A stretch of DNA of 41,541 nt. It comes from Bacteroidota bacterium. Its GTDB lineage: Bacteria; Bacteroidota; Bacteroidia; Bacteroidales; WCHB1-69. The notes under the pieces are model-generated. The model saw only the letters and a program-made list of their open reading frames with translations, was not told the DNA's origin and did no database searches. The translations under genes were made by a program, and so were the position numbers. The stretch lies in the NCBI GenBank assembly GCA_023392945.1, contig JAEWNB010000201.1:1-41541 (forward strand), written 5' to 3'. This document shows, one piece after another, positions 24,988-34,135 of the stretch; the stretch's first letter is position 1; each line of letters opens with the position of its first letter.

Positions 24988-26741
24988 TCTGATTCTTTTC
25001 TCTCCTCATTTGACTTTTTGGGATCATCATTTGATTCAAGATTTTTAATAAAATTCTCCTCCATTTTTGAGAATCGCTTAAAAGTATTTCTTGAAAAAAG
25101 AATAAAGAATACTATAGCTAAAGCAATTGATATTCCCACAAAGACCTTAAATTGAAAACATCTTAAAAGAACCATGATTACAAAAAAAGTTGCCAGGAAA
25201 ATACGAAAAAGAGTCCAAGTAACCACTCCTGTTCTGCTTAAACGACTCATTCGCCATAGCCTCAAATTGATTTCATGAGTAGAATGATTATTTGTCATTA
25301 AACCCAATAGAAAAGGTGATAAAATTCCCAGTGTAAGGAAAGCATTTATAAAATTTCCGACAATTTGTGGGGAATCATCAGGAAGAATTTTAAAGATAAA
25401 GGGATAAAGAAAGTGAAATGCACAATATATTATGGCAATACATATTACAGTAAAAATAACACTTCTGAGTAAAGATGTTTTGAGAATTATTTTCCAATCA
25501 CTGTTTCCTTTTGGTCCTATTCCCATAATGACATATTCATCAAGCTTTTGTCTAATATGACTTGGAATATGAGGTTCGAGCCAATTGTAAAATGGGGTTG
25601 CAAATCTGATAAAATAGGGAGTGGTAAAGGTTGTCAGAAATGAAACAGCAACAATTACCGGATATATAAAATCACGTAAAATTCCTAAAGAAACCCCAAG
25701 CGTGGCAATAATAAAGGCAAATTCACCAATTTGAGCCAGACTGAATCCAGTTTGAATAGAGACTTTCAATGATTCACCGGCAATAAGAACACCCATTGCC
25801 GAAAAAAAAGTTTTTCCAATAAGTGTTATGAATGTGATGATAATTATAGGTTGCCAATATTCTGCCAATATAATGGGGTCTACCATCATCCCTACGGAAA
25901 CGAAAAAAATAACCCCAAATAGATCTTTGATACTCTTAGTTAAAGATTCAATATTCTTACTTTCAGTACTTTCCGACAATATTGAACCCATTACAAAAGC
26001 TCCTAAAGCAGATGAAAAACCGACATAATTTGCAAATACAACCATCCCAAAACACAACCCAATAGAAATAATTAGTAAGGTTTCATCATTAATATAAGAT
26101 TTGAGCTTTCTAAAAAAAGTGGGAATAATCGAAATGCCAACCACAAACCATAAAATAATAAAAAATACAAATTTAAGCAGTGTGAAAACAATGTCTTTAC
26201 CTGCAAATTGCTGGCTTACTGCAATAGCCGGAATCATAACCAGCATCAAAATAGCAATGATGTCCTCCATGATAAGAACCACAAGAGAGATATCAGCAAA
26301 TTTATGGTTTCTCAATCCTAAATCTCCAAAAGCTTTTATGACAATTGTAGTAGAAGACATTACCAGCATACCTGCCAAAATCAAACTTTCAATAGTAGAC
26401 CATCCCAAAAAATATCCCGTAATAAAACCAACACAGAGCATTGTCAACATTTGCGTTATGGAAGTTACCATTGCGGTACGCCCCACTTTCAACAACTTCT
26501 TGATGTTAAATTCCAATCCCAAAGCAAATAATAAAAAAATGATTCCAATTTCTGACCATTCTTTTACACTAGTTGGTGCAATAAGACTTGGAAAAAGATT
26601 AAAATGAGGACCTATTAAAAAACCTGCAACTAAATAGCCAAGAACTAGAGGTTGTTTCAATAATTTAAAAATAATAGTAATAACTCCTGCAGAAATTAAT
26701 ATAAGAGCTAAATCTGAAACAAGATGTAATTCATGACCCAT
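24984..26741 (-). CDS. CPA2-family monovalent cation:proton antiporter
   Basis: Inner-membrane antiporter of 585 residues. The N-terminal 380 or so residues carry about 12 hydrophobic segments of the Na+/H+ exchanger domain, with the family patterns LGYLVAGFLIGPH, FALGLEFN and MEDIIAILMLV (the acidic pair is probably in ion translocation). The C-terminal part has about four more membrane helices and a charged tail ending KKSNEERKESD. It lacks the TrkA-N/RCK regulatory domain of KefB/KefC. It might export K+ or Na+, which the sequence does not settle. Its last 4 nt overlap the convergent nucleotidyltransferase. Confidence 0.92.
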   Translation of the reverse strand: MGHELHLVSDLALILISAGVITIIFKLLKQPLVLGYLVAGFLIGPHFNLFPSLIAPTSVKEWSEIGIIFLLFALGLEFNIKKLLKVGRTAMVTSITQMLTMLCVGFITGYFLGWSTIESLILAGMLVMSSTTIVIKAFGDLGLRNHKFADISLVVLIMEDIIAILMLVMIPAIAVSQQFAGKDIVFTLLKFVFFIILWFVVGISIIPTFFRKLKSYINDETLLIISIGLCFGMVVFANYVGFSSALGAFVMGSILSESTESKNIESLTKSIKDLFGVIFFVSVGMMVDPIILAEYWQPIIIITFITLIGKTFFSAMGVLIAGESLKVSIQTGFSLAQIGEFAFIIATLGVSLGILRDFIYPVIVAVSFLTTFTTPYFIRFATPFYNWLEPHIPSHIRQKLDEYVIMGIGPKGNSDWKIILKTSLLRSVIFTVICIAIIYCAFHFLYPFIFKILPDDSPQIVGNFINAFLTLGILSPFLLGLMTNNHSTHEINLRLWRMSRLSRTGVVTWTLFRIFLATFFVIMVLLRCFQFKVFVGISIALAIVFFILFSRNTFKRFSKMEENFIKNLESNDDPKKSNEERKESD

Positions 26742-26807
26742 AAGACATCAATTGTTTGAATCTGAATGATGTAAACATTATTATATTCCAAATTCAATAA
26801 TTAATTG

Positions 26808-26815
26808 CAAATTTA
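26808..26815 (-). promoter_or_regulatory. Minus-strand -7 box (TAAATTTG) for the antiporter
   Basis: TAnnTTTG followed by CA on the minus strand, about 67 nt before the ATG at 26741. Confidence 0.5.
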
Positions 26816-27039
26816 AATAAATTGTCCTAATTCTCAGGTTTGATTATTAAAAAAAATGCCTATTGCTTGGAATAATTATTAACTATACTCTGTCAGTATT
26901 TTTTTTAATAGCAACCATGATAATTCATTTATTTTATTCTTTAAGTACAATAATTTCCTTAAATTTCCATTTATTTCCAAAAATTATGTCATAAATACTA
27001 TGGTTAATTTTGCTAAATAAATAATGTTGTTATAATTTA

Positions 27040-27100
27040 TTGATATTAAGCATTTTGATATTAATTTGATTAATTTTTTTTAATTATCAAGTTATCAATA
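27040..27100. repeat. Cluster of TTGATA/TATCAA boxes upstream of mraZ
   Basis: The 10-mer TTGATATTAA occurs at 27040-27049 and 27055-27064, 15 nt apart. A partial TTGAT follows at 27066-27070, and the inverse TTATCAA occurs at 27084-27090 and 27092-27098. TTGATAA recurs at 27216-27222, just ahead of the mraZ promoter box. Spacing and orientation suggest protein binding, but in such AT-rich DNA chance must be considered. Confidence 0.4.
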
Positions 27101-27233
27101 TTTTATTGTTTATAACTCAAAATTAAAAATCATAATCCAAATTTTTCCTTATTGATTTATAATTAGTTAATATAATCTGAAGGAATAAAAATCATTTTTT
27201 ATTAAAAACATGGAGTTGATAAAAATAATTGTG

Positions 27234-27241
27234 TATTTTTG
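27234..27241 (+). promoter_or_regulatory. -7 box (TATTTTTG) for the mraZ-led cluster
   Basis: TAnnTTTG followed by TC, 21 nt before the mraZ ATG. Confidence 0.5.
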
Positions 27242-27261
27242 TCTTTCATTAATGAGTTATT

Positions 27262-27750
27262 ATGTCAAATCTTGATTACGGTTATTGGGAAGTAGCAATA
27301 GAAAAGCAAGGGCGTCTAAAATTGCCCAATGCACTATTGAAGTCATTGCCCGAAAACGAACGCAAAAAGTTTTGGATTACTCACGGCTTTGGCAAGCATA
27401 TAATGCTATGGACCGAGAAGTCATATCAGGAACAAATGCAATATCTTAACTCTTTAAACAGAGATATTGTTGAAGTTAAAAAATACAGAAATGCCTTTTT
27501 AAGAAATACTGCTTTTTTAGAATGTGATTCTCAAGATAGATTTGTTATTCCCAAACCACTGATTGAGCAATATAATATTGACCGTGAAGTAGTTCTTCTG
27601 CTTGATAACGGAAAAATTGAAATATGGAACAGTGAAAATTATCACAATGAATTTGATATGGATCCCGAAGAATTTAATACTCTCAACGAAGCAATTCATA
27701 CAGGAAAATATAAACTATCTATAGAAAATAAAAATGACATTATATCATAA
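27262..27750 (+). CDS. mraZ: MraZ, regulator of the dcw cluster
   Basis: MraZ is an AbrB/SpoVT-fold protein that binds the promoter of its own cluster and, in E. coli, represses it. The 162-residue product shows the two related halves: EKQGRLKLP near residue 15 (DxxxR-type motif degenerate as E-K-Q-G-R) and DSQDRFVIPKPL near 90. Between them is a helix with the motif YLNSLNRD. It starts the dcw cluster and overlaps rsmH by 17 nt (27734-27750), indicating translational coupling. The TTGATA boxes 150-220 nt upstream might be regulatory, but not necessarily for MraZ. Confidence 0.93.
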   Translation: MSNLDYGYWEVAIEKQGRLKLPNALLKSLPENERKKFWITHGFGKHIMLWTEKSYQEQMQYLNSLNRDIVEVKKYRNAFLRNTAFLECDSQDRFVIPKPLIEQYNIDREVVLLLDNGKIEIWNSENYHNEFDMDPEEFNTLNEAIHTGKYKLSIENKNDIIS

Positions 27751-28654
27751 TCCTGTTCTACTTTCCGAATCTATTGATGAACTCGTCATCCAAAAAAACG
27801 GGATTTATGTTGATGTCACTTTTGGTGGAGGTGGTCATTCAAATAAAATTCTCTCACAAATTAATGAAGATGGAAGATTAATTGCTTTTGATCAGGATGT
27901 CGAAAGTACAAATCACAATATTCAGGATTCACGTTTTCAGTTTGTTCCCCACAATTTCCGTCATTTAAAGAAATTCCTGCAATATTATCAGGCATATCCG
28001 GTTAACGGAATTTTGGCTGATCTGGGTGTGTCATCGCATCAATTTGATACTCCTCAAAGAGGGTTTTCTTATCGTTTTGAAGGAAATCTGGATATGAGAA
28101 TGAATAACAAAAAAGGGATCTCTGCTCGGGATATTATCAATAGTTATTCGGAGGAGAGATTGTCAAATCTGTTTTTTAAATATGGAGAGCTCAATAATGC
28201 ACGTCGAATTGCTGCTCAAATTGTGAAATATAGAAATATTAAAGAGATAATCACCACAACTCAACTGGTTGATGCAATAACGCCGATACTTCCGCAAGGA
28301 AAAGAATTTAAGCCTCTATCCCAGATTTTCCAAGCTCTAAGAATTGAGGTCAATCAGGAAATGGAAGTGCTAGAGGAGTTTTTATCCCAAACTGTTGATG
28401 CCCTCAAACCGGGAGGTCGCTTGGTAATAATATCTTATCACTCACTCGAAGACCGGCTGGTAAAATGTTTTATGAAAGCGGGAAATTTTACCGGTACTGT
28501 TGAAAAAGATTTTTTCGGGAATCCAATCTCTCCTTTTAATCTTATAACCCGTAAAGCCATTATTCCTTCCGAAGCAGAAATTGCATTGAATCCAAGAGCA
28601 AGAAGTGCAAAATTAAGAATTGCCGAGAAAAAAGAATTTATTAGTGTTAAGTAA
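27734..28654 (+). CDS. rsmH: 16S rRNA (cytosine-1402-N4)-methyltransferase
   Basis: SAM-dependent methyltransferase acting on C1402 in the decoding centre (old name MraW). The 306-residue product starts MTLYHNPVLLSESI and contains DVTFGGGGHSNKIL (motif I), LADLGVSSHQFD and the conserved GFSYRFEGNLDMRM segment. The helical insertion and the C-terminal PSEAEIALNPRARSAKLR are also present. Length is normal. The ATG lies inside the end of mraZ. The gap to the next gene is 37 nt. Confidence 0.97.
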   Translation: MTLYHNPVLLSESIDELVIQKNGIYVDVTFGGGGHSNKILSQINEDGRLIAFDQDVESTNHNIQDSRFQFVPHNFRHLKKFLQYYQAYPVNGILADLGVSSHQFDTPQRGFSYRFEGNLDMRMNNKKGISARDIINSYSEERLSNLFFKYGELNNARRIAAQIVKYRNIKEIITTTQLVDAITPILPQGKEFKPLSQIFQALRIEVNQEMEVLEEFLSQTVDALKPGGRLVIISYHSLEDRLVKCFMKAGNFTGTVEKDFFGNPISPFNLITRKAIIPSEAEIALNPRARSAKLRIAEKKEFISVK

Positions 28655-28691
28655 AATTATTGTCGATAAAATGACTGTCATATTATTTTAA

Positions 28692-29069
28692 ATGAAAACT
28701 ACATATAAGCATACCAACTCATCAAAACAAGAAAAAAAAGACAAAAGTGCCTTTAGGGAATTAATGGGAGGGGAATTTTTGCTTAGCAAAACAGCTTTAA
28801 AATGGTATCCTTATCTTTTCTTTCTCTTTCTTCTGGCAGGATTTGTTGTTATAAATGAAAGGAGTGTCATATCAAAAGAAAATAAAATTAAAGAATTGGA
28901 TGAAGAATATAAAAAAAACATATCCAACCTTAGAAATAACAATCAATTTATTTCTTATGACACCAACCAAAAGCTGATTGAAATGATGGAAGCCAAAGGG
29001 TTTATAAATGATGACAAAAAAATCTATAAGATTTCTATTAAAAATAGTGATGAATCTGAATCTAAGTAA
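28692..29069 (+). CDS. FtsL-like single-pass divisome protein
   Basis: A 125-residue bitopic membrane protein. A basic cytoplasmic N-terminus (about 1-37) leads to one membrane helix (WYPYLFFLFLLAGFVVI, about 38-55). A periplasmic coiled-coil-like helix follows (ENKIKELDEEYKKNISNLRNN), then a short tail. Position between rsmH and ftsI, single TM and coiled coil match FtsL, although FtsL sequences are hardly conserved. It has a long Lys-rich N-terminus compared with E. coli FtsL. It is 8 nt upstream of ftsI. Confidence 0.75.
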   Translation: MKTTYKHTNSSKQEKKDKSAFRELMGGEFLLSKTALKWYPYLFFLFLLAGFVVINERSVISKENKIKELDEEYKKNISNLRNNNQFISYDTNQKLIEMMEAKGFINDDKKIYKISIKNSDESESK

Positions 29070-29077
29070 TTATTAGT

Positions 29078-31303
29078 ATGACCGGAAAACAAAATAATCT
29101 TTCTAATCTTAAAATGGGAATTGTCTATTTTTCAATTCTCCTACTTGGAATTGCTTGTTTTACTAAGATTATGTATTTGGTTATTTTTGAAAGGGCTCTA
29201 TATCAAGGAACTGACAGTTCATGCCTTGACAAAACAAATCCTGACTGGGAGAACAATCCGCTTGCAAAGGATCCCGACTGTGACTGCTTTGTGATTGAAA
29301 ATAATAGGACACCCAGAAGAGGTGACATATACGATGACAGAGGTCGTGTTCTGGCTAGTTCAATAGTCGTATATGACATCACTCTTGATGGCCAAACATT
29401 TAACAGGTCTAAACAAAACAAATTATACAAGAATGACTCTCATAAGTTGGAGTTACTGATAAATGATTTATCCAACAGATTTTATAAACTTTTTAAGCAT
29501 AAATTTCCCAATTATAATATTCAATACTACAAAAATAAAATATCCAAAAGTCTGAAAGACAGCTCTAATGTGATTATTCTACGTTCCAATCTGCAAAATG
29601 AAAACAAGTGGATTACCACATCAGATATTGAGGTAATAAATAAAATGCCTGTTTTGTGCGAAGCGTGGAATATTTCCGGGTTAAATCTTACCAGACATAA
29701 TGTTAGATTGAATCCTTATGGAGAAATGGCTAAAAGAGCCATTGGGAAAGAAATTAACGGACAATGGAATGGACTGGAATATGAAATGAATAAGGAGCTA
29801 TATGGTTCCGATGGTACAAATAAAATTGTTGTGATAAAAAACACCAATATTCCTTTAAATAAAAGTATTGATCCCATTGACGGACATCATATTCATACTA
29901 CCATAAATCTGGAAATTCAGAATATTGTACATAATGAACTTTTGCAGATGCTTAAAAACTACAATGCTGATTGGGGTTGTGCGGTTGTGATGGAAACCAA
30001 AACAGGGGAAATAAAGGCAATTTCTAATCTTACTCTTTGTGATACCAACCGAAAACGTTATGAAGAACAAACTAATTATGTGCTTAATTACATGCTTGAG
30101 CCCGGGTCAACTTTTAAATTGGCATCACTTTTGGCATTTCTGGAACGTACACCAAATGATACTGCAAAAAAATACCCGATTCTTGCCCACAATTTCATTA
30201 TCAAAAACAGAGCCGGAACCAGAGAATATAGTTTTCCCAAAGTAGATGAGCCGGGGTTAGTTGAGGGTTTAGCATATCCTAAAGAAGTAATCCAACGCTC
30301 TTCAAATGTCGGAATTGCCTCTATGATTTTTGACAAGTATAAAAACTACCGTGACTATTTGAACAAAATAGATTCAATGTATATCACAACTTCTTTCTCT
30401 ACTCAATTGGGGAAAGTAAAACCACCCAACATAAAAAGGAATGCCACAGATTTTCACAGTTATTACAATACTTGTTTTGGAACAGGATTTAAGATGGCTC
30501 CCATCCAAACTTTAATTTACTTCAATGCTGTTGCAAATGACGGAAAAATGATTGTGCCGCTTTTTGTCAAATATATTTCTGAAAATAATGATACAATAGC
30601 AAAATTTCAAGCAGAAGTAATCTCTTATCAAATTTGTAAACCATCAACAATTAAACGGGCAAAGGAATATTTAAAATCTGTTGTTTACGGAGAATACGGA
30701 ACTGCCAAAAGATTTAAAAATCCCAACTTCACTTTTGCCGGGAAAACCGGAACTCGCGATATTTGGGATGAAAAAACACACTCCTATAATAGAAGCAAAA
30801 ACTGCGTTTCCTTTTGTGGATATTTTCCAGCAGATAATCCACGCTATACCTGTATCGTTTACATGTACAATGTTCCGAAAAAGAGTTCAATAGCTGTTGA
30901 AGTTTTCGCTAATATAGCAAAAAGAACATTAAATGTATCCAACTTTGATGCACTGCAAAAGGTAAATCAGGCGGAGAATAAAAAAATTCCTCGCTTTAAT
31001 GCAATTTCCAAATATCAACTTGAAGTAATTCTTTCAAATTTCGGAATCCCGGGTGATTATTCAAAAATTAAAACTCCTTATGTTGTTTCAGGTTTAAAAA
31101 GCGACTACTCAAACTATATTAAAGCTTACAATTTTAAATTAAAAGATCCTGTAATTCCAAATGTGATGAATATGATTTCATCTAATGCTGTTTACGAACT
31201 CAACAGGGCAGGATATAAGGTTATTATTGAAGGAAAAGGAAGTGTAAAAGAACAGTATTTCAATAAATCAACCCATTGTGTTACCCTAATATTAGGACCT
31301 TGA
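29078..31303 (+). CDS. ftsI: Division-specific class B penicillin-binding protein (PBP3/FtsI type)
   Basis: Septal peptidoglycan transpeptidase. The 741-residue product has one N-terminal membrane helix (about 13-36), the class B dimerisation domain beginning RRGDIYDDRGRVLASS and the transpeptidase domain. The active-site motifs are S344-T-F-K347, SSN at 408-410 and KTG at 556-558 (FAGKTGTRD), so the enzyme looks catalytically complete. A C-terminal PASTA domain (about 675-741) is typical of Bacteroidetes FtsI. Between the TM helix and the dimerisation motif there are extra residues with Cys49, Cys68 and Cys70. The gene is in the usual place, after ftsL and before murE. Confidence 0.95.
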   Translation: MTGKQNNLSNLKMGIVYFSILLLGIACFTKIMYLVIFERALYQGTDSSCLDKTNPDWENNPLAKDPDCDCFVIENNRTPRRGDIYDDRGRVLASSIVVYDITLDGQTFNRSKQNKLYKNDSHKLELLINDLSNRFYKLFKHKFPNYNIQYYKNKISKSLKDSSNVIILRSNLQNENKWITTSDIEVINKMPVLCEAWNISGLNLTRHNVRLNPYGEMAKRAIGKEINGQWNGLEYEMNKELYGSDGTNKIVVIKNTNIPLNKSIDPIDGHHIHTTINLEIQNIVHNELLQMLKNYNADWGCAVVMETKTGEIKAISNLTLCDTNRKRYEEQTNYVLNYMLEPGSTFKLASLLAFLERTPNDTAKKYPILAHNFIIKNRAGTREYSFPKVDEPGLVEGLAYPKEVIQRSSNVGIASMIFDKYKNYRDYLNKIDSMYITTSFSTQLGKVKPPNIKRNATDFHSYYNTCFGTGFKMAPIQTLIYFNAVANDGKMIVPLFVKYISENNDTIAKFQAEVISYQICKPSTIKRAKEYLKSVVYGEYGTAKRFKNPNFTFAGKTGTRDIWDEKTHSYNRSKNCVSFCGYFPADNPRYTCIVYMYNVPKKSSIAVEVFANIAKRTLNVSNFDALQKVNQAENKKIPRFNAISKYQLEVILSNFGIPGDYSKIKTPYVVSGLKSDYSNYIKAYNFKLKDPVIPNVMNMISSNAVYELNRAGYKVIIEGKGSVKEQYFNKSTHCVTLILGP

Positions 31304-31374
31304 AAAGTATTTTGTAATAAAACAGATATGAACCTTTAATAAAAACCTTGTTGTAAACCATTAATTTTATAGAC

Positions 31375-32844
31375 GTGAAAGAATTATCTTTTTTACTCAA
31401 ACATATAGGAAAGTATGATATTCTCGGTCGTAATGACCGACTTGTTTCTTCAATAGAATTTGATTCACGTAGGGTTAAACCCGGAGATGATGATTCTTTT
31501 CCTATTTATCTTGCTCAACGTGGAACTCAGGTGGATGGTCATCTATTTATTAATCAAGCAATAGATAAAGGAGCCTCAACCATTATTTGTGAAAAATTAC
31601 CGGATGAAATTAATCCTGAAATTACCTACATAACAGTTGCCGATTCTTCAATGGTTTTGGGAAAAATAGCAAGTGCCTTTTATGATAATCCAAGTACCAA
31701 ACTTAAATTAGTTGGCATTACGGGTACTAATGGGAAAACAACCACTGTAACGCTTCTTCACAGGCTTTTTGTCAGTCTGGGTTATGCATCAGGAATGCTT
31801 TCTACTATTGAGAATAAAATTAATAATGAAGTTATCCCGTCAACTCATACCACTCCTGATGCTGTGATGTTGAATAAACTTTTATACCAAATGGTATTGG
31901 CAGGTTGCCAATTTTGTTTTATGGAAGTGAGTTCACATTCGATTTGTCAGCATCGTATTGCCGGACTGACATTTGCCGGAGCTATCTTTAGTAATATCAC
32001 TCATGACCATTTGGATTTCCATAAGACTTTTGCCAACTACATCAAAGCTAAAAAATCCTTTTTTGACAAACTACCCAAAAAATCTTTTGCCCTAACCAAC
32101 ATTGATGATAAAAATGGAAGGATTATGGTTCAAAACAGCAAGGCATCAATTTATACTTATAGTTTGCAAACGGCAGCCGATTTTAAAGGAAAAATTGTGG
32201 ATAACAGTTTTGAAGGACTTGATCTGTATATTAACAATCAGGAAGTATTTTTCAAACTTACAGGGAAATTTAATGCCTATAATTTACTTGCCATTTTTGG
32301 AACAGCAAGATTACTGGGGCTTCCGGCTGATGAGATTTTAGTTTCTTTGAGCAACCTTGAAAGTGCCCCGGGAAGATTTCAATTGGTCAGAAACCAGAGA
32401 GGATGCACTGCTGTTATAGACTATGCTCATACTCCTGATGCACTTAATAATGTGCTTTCTACAATAAAAGAAATTACTAAAAATAATGTAGAGATTATTA
32501 CTGTTGTGGGTTGCGGTGGCGACCGTGATGCACTGAAACGCCCGGTGATGGCAGCTACTGCATGTAAATATAGCAATAAAGTTATTCTTACTTCCGATAA
32601 TCCCAGAACTGAAGATCCCAAGAAGATTCTTTCAGACATGGAGGAAGGAATTCCTGTCTCTTTTAAAAAGAATGTATTGACAATTGAAAATAGAAAAGAA
32701 GCTATCAAAACTGCCTGTCTTATGCTCCCCGACAATGCTGTGTTGCTGATTGCGGGAAAAGGACACGAAAATTATCAGGAGATAAACCATGTAAAACATC
32801 ATTTTGATGACATGGAAATTGTTAGTGAATACTTTAACCATTAA
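31375..32844 (+). CDS. murE: UDP-MurNAc-L-Ala-D-Glu: meso-diaminopimelate ligase
   Basis: Cytoplasmic Mur ligase adding the third residue of the stem peptide. The 489-residue product starts at GTG (31375). The ATP-binding loop is GTNGKT (117-122), the central Mur ligase domain has MEVSSHS and the carbamylated-Lys region NYIKAKKSFF, and the C-terminal domain holds DNPRTEDP with DNPR at 408-411. That motif marks meso-DAP-adding MurE, so the wall is of the DAP type. It is followed by mraY after 32 nt. MurF is not in the window. Confidence 0.97.
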   Translation: MKELSFLLKHIGKYDILGRNDRLVSSIEFDSRRVKPGDDDSFPIYLAQRGTQVDGHLFINQAIDKGASTIICEKLPDEINPEITYITVADSSMVLGKIASAFYDNPSTKLKLVGITGTNGKTTTVTLLHRLFVSLGYASGMLSTIENKINNEVIPSTHTTPDAVMLNKLLYQMVLAGCQFCFMEVSSHSICQHRIAGLTFAGAIFSNITHDHLDFHKTFANYIKAKKSFFDKLPKKSFALTNIDDKNGRIMVQNSKASIYTYSLQTAADFKGKIVDNSFEGLDLYINNQEVFFKLTGKFNAYNLLAIFGTARLLGLPADEILVSLSNLESAPGRFQLVRNQRGCTAVIDYAHTPDALNNVLSTIKEITKNNVEIITVVGCGGDRDALKRPVMAATACKYSNKVILTSDNPRTEDPKKILSDMEEGIPVSFKKNVLTIENRKEAIKTACLMLPDNAVLLIAGKGHENYQEINHVKHHFDDMEIVSEYFNH

Positions 32845-32876
32845 TAACATAGAACCATTAACCAAATTATAAAAAC

Positions 32877-34133
32877 ATGTTATATTATTTATTTGAGTGG
32901 CTTGAAAATTTTAATATCCCCGGGGCAAGTTTATTTCAATATATCTCCTTCCGGGCGGCATTGGCAATAATTTTGTCTCTCTTTATTTCTATAATAATTG
33001 GAAAAGGAGTCATCAAATTTTTGCAGAAAAAACAAATCGGAGAGACAATTCGTGATTTGGGGCTTTCAGGACAAATGGAGAAAAAGGGGACTCCTACAAT
33101 GGGTGGACTGATTATTATTGCGTCTATTCTGGTTCCTGTGCTTTTTCTTACAAAGCTGAATAATATCTATATATTGCTAATGATTTTTGCAACATTATGG
33201 TTGGGAGTTATTGGATTCTCAGACGACTATATCAAGATTTATAAAAAAAATAAAGAGGGGCTCTCACCAAAAAAGAAACTTATAGGGCAAATTATTTTGG
33301 GCTTAATAATCGGAGTTATGATGTATTTTCATCCTGATGTTGTTATTAAGGAGAAAACTTCAAGACAAAGCAAATTTGTAAATACTGAACAAGTTTTCAA
33401 ATTTGACAATGTGTCGAAAACAACCACTTCATTTAGCAATAGCCCTGCAAAAAAATCGACCATTACAACCATCCCTTTCGTAAAGAACAATGAATTTGAT
33501 TATGCATGGTTGACAAAGTGGATGGGGGACAAGTCAGGCAAATGGTCATCTCTGATTTATATTCTTATTATAACATTCATTATAGCCGGTGTATCCAATG
33601 GTGCCAACCTAACTGATGGACTTGATGGGTTGGCAACCGGCACATCGGCAATCATTGCGGTTGGAATTTCCGTGTTGGCATACGTTTCCGGAAATGCTAT
33701 TTTTGCAGATTACCTGAATATTATGTATATTCCCAATATAGGGGAGATTGTGATCTTTACGGCCTCGCTTGTCGGGGCATGTATCGGCTTTTATTGGTGG
33801 AATTGCTATCCTGCCCAAATTTTTATGGGAGATACCGGAAGTCTTACCCTTGGAGGAATAATAGCCGTGTTGTGTATTATTATTCGAAAAGAACTTCTCA
33901 TTCCCATTCTTTGTGGAATATTCCTTATTCAATCCTTCTCTGTCATTATTCAGGTTGCCTATTTCAAATATACCAAACGTAAATATGGTGAAGGAAAAAG
34001 ATTCTTCCTTATGGCCCCACTTCATCATCATTATCAAAAAAAAGGGCTGCATGAAGCTAAAATTGTACAACGTTTTATTATCATCGGAATATTATTGGCA
34101 GTATTAACAGTAGTAACACTTAAAGTAAGATAA
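32877..34133 (+). CDS. mraY: Phospho-MurNAc-pentapeptide translocase
   Basis: Integral membrane transferase that moves phospho-MurNAc-pentapeptide to undecaprenyl phosphate, forming lipid I. The 418-residue product has about 10 membrane helices. The conserved motifs are MEKKGTPTMGG near 65, FSDDYIKI near 115, NLTDGLDGL near 240, MGDTGSLTLGG near 315 and LHHHYQKKG near 380. A segment of about 60 residues (about 150-210) lies between two helices, an extra soluble loop as in other Bacteroidetes MraY. The stop is followed by only 2 nt before the MurD-like ORF, so the two are tightly coupled. Confidence 0.97.
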   Translation: MLYYLFEWLENFNIPGASLFQYISFRAALAIILSLFISIIIGKGVIKFLQKKQIGETIRDLGLSGQMEKKGTPTMGGLIIIASILVPVLFLTKLNNIYILLMIFATLWLGVIGFSDDYIKIYKKNKEGLSPKKKLIGQIILGLIIGVMMYFHPDVVIKEKTSRQSKFVNTEQVFKFDNVSKTTTSFSNSPAKKSTITTIPFVKNNEFDYAWLTKWMGDKSGKWSSLIYILIITFIIAGVSNGANLTDGLDGLATGTSAIIAVGISVLAYVSGNAIFADYLNIMYIPNIGEIVIFTASLVGACIGFYWWNCYPAQIFMGDTGSLTLGGIIAVLCIIIRKELLIPILCGIFLIQSFSVIIQVAYFKYTKRKYGEGKRFFLMAPLHHHYQKKGLHEAKIVQRFIIIGILLAVLTVVTLKVR

Positions 34134-34135
34134 TC

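Larger units (their letters stand above)
26742..27261. other. Very AT-rich divergent region between antiporter and mraZ
   Basis: About 520 bases without a gene. Its left end holds the antiporter promoter (26808-26815) and its right end the mraZ promoter (27234-27241). Between them are several TTGATA-like boxes (27040-27100 and 27216-27222), listed as a separate repeat. I found no TGGGN repeats of the kind MraZ binds in other bacteria. Confidence 0.55.

Noticed and set aside
26101..26607. A 168-codon plus-strand ORF opposite the antiporter
   Set aside because: Antisense to the hydrophobic core of the antiporter; composition is that of a reverse-complemented membrane gene.
33609..34070. A 153-codon minus-strand ORF
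   Set aside because: It is antisense to conserved membrane segments of mraY; a shadow frame.
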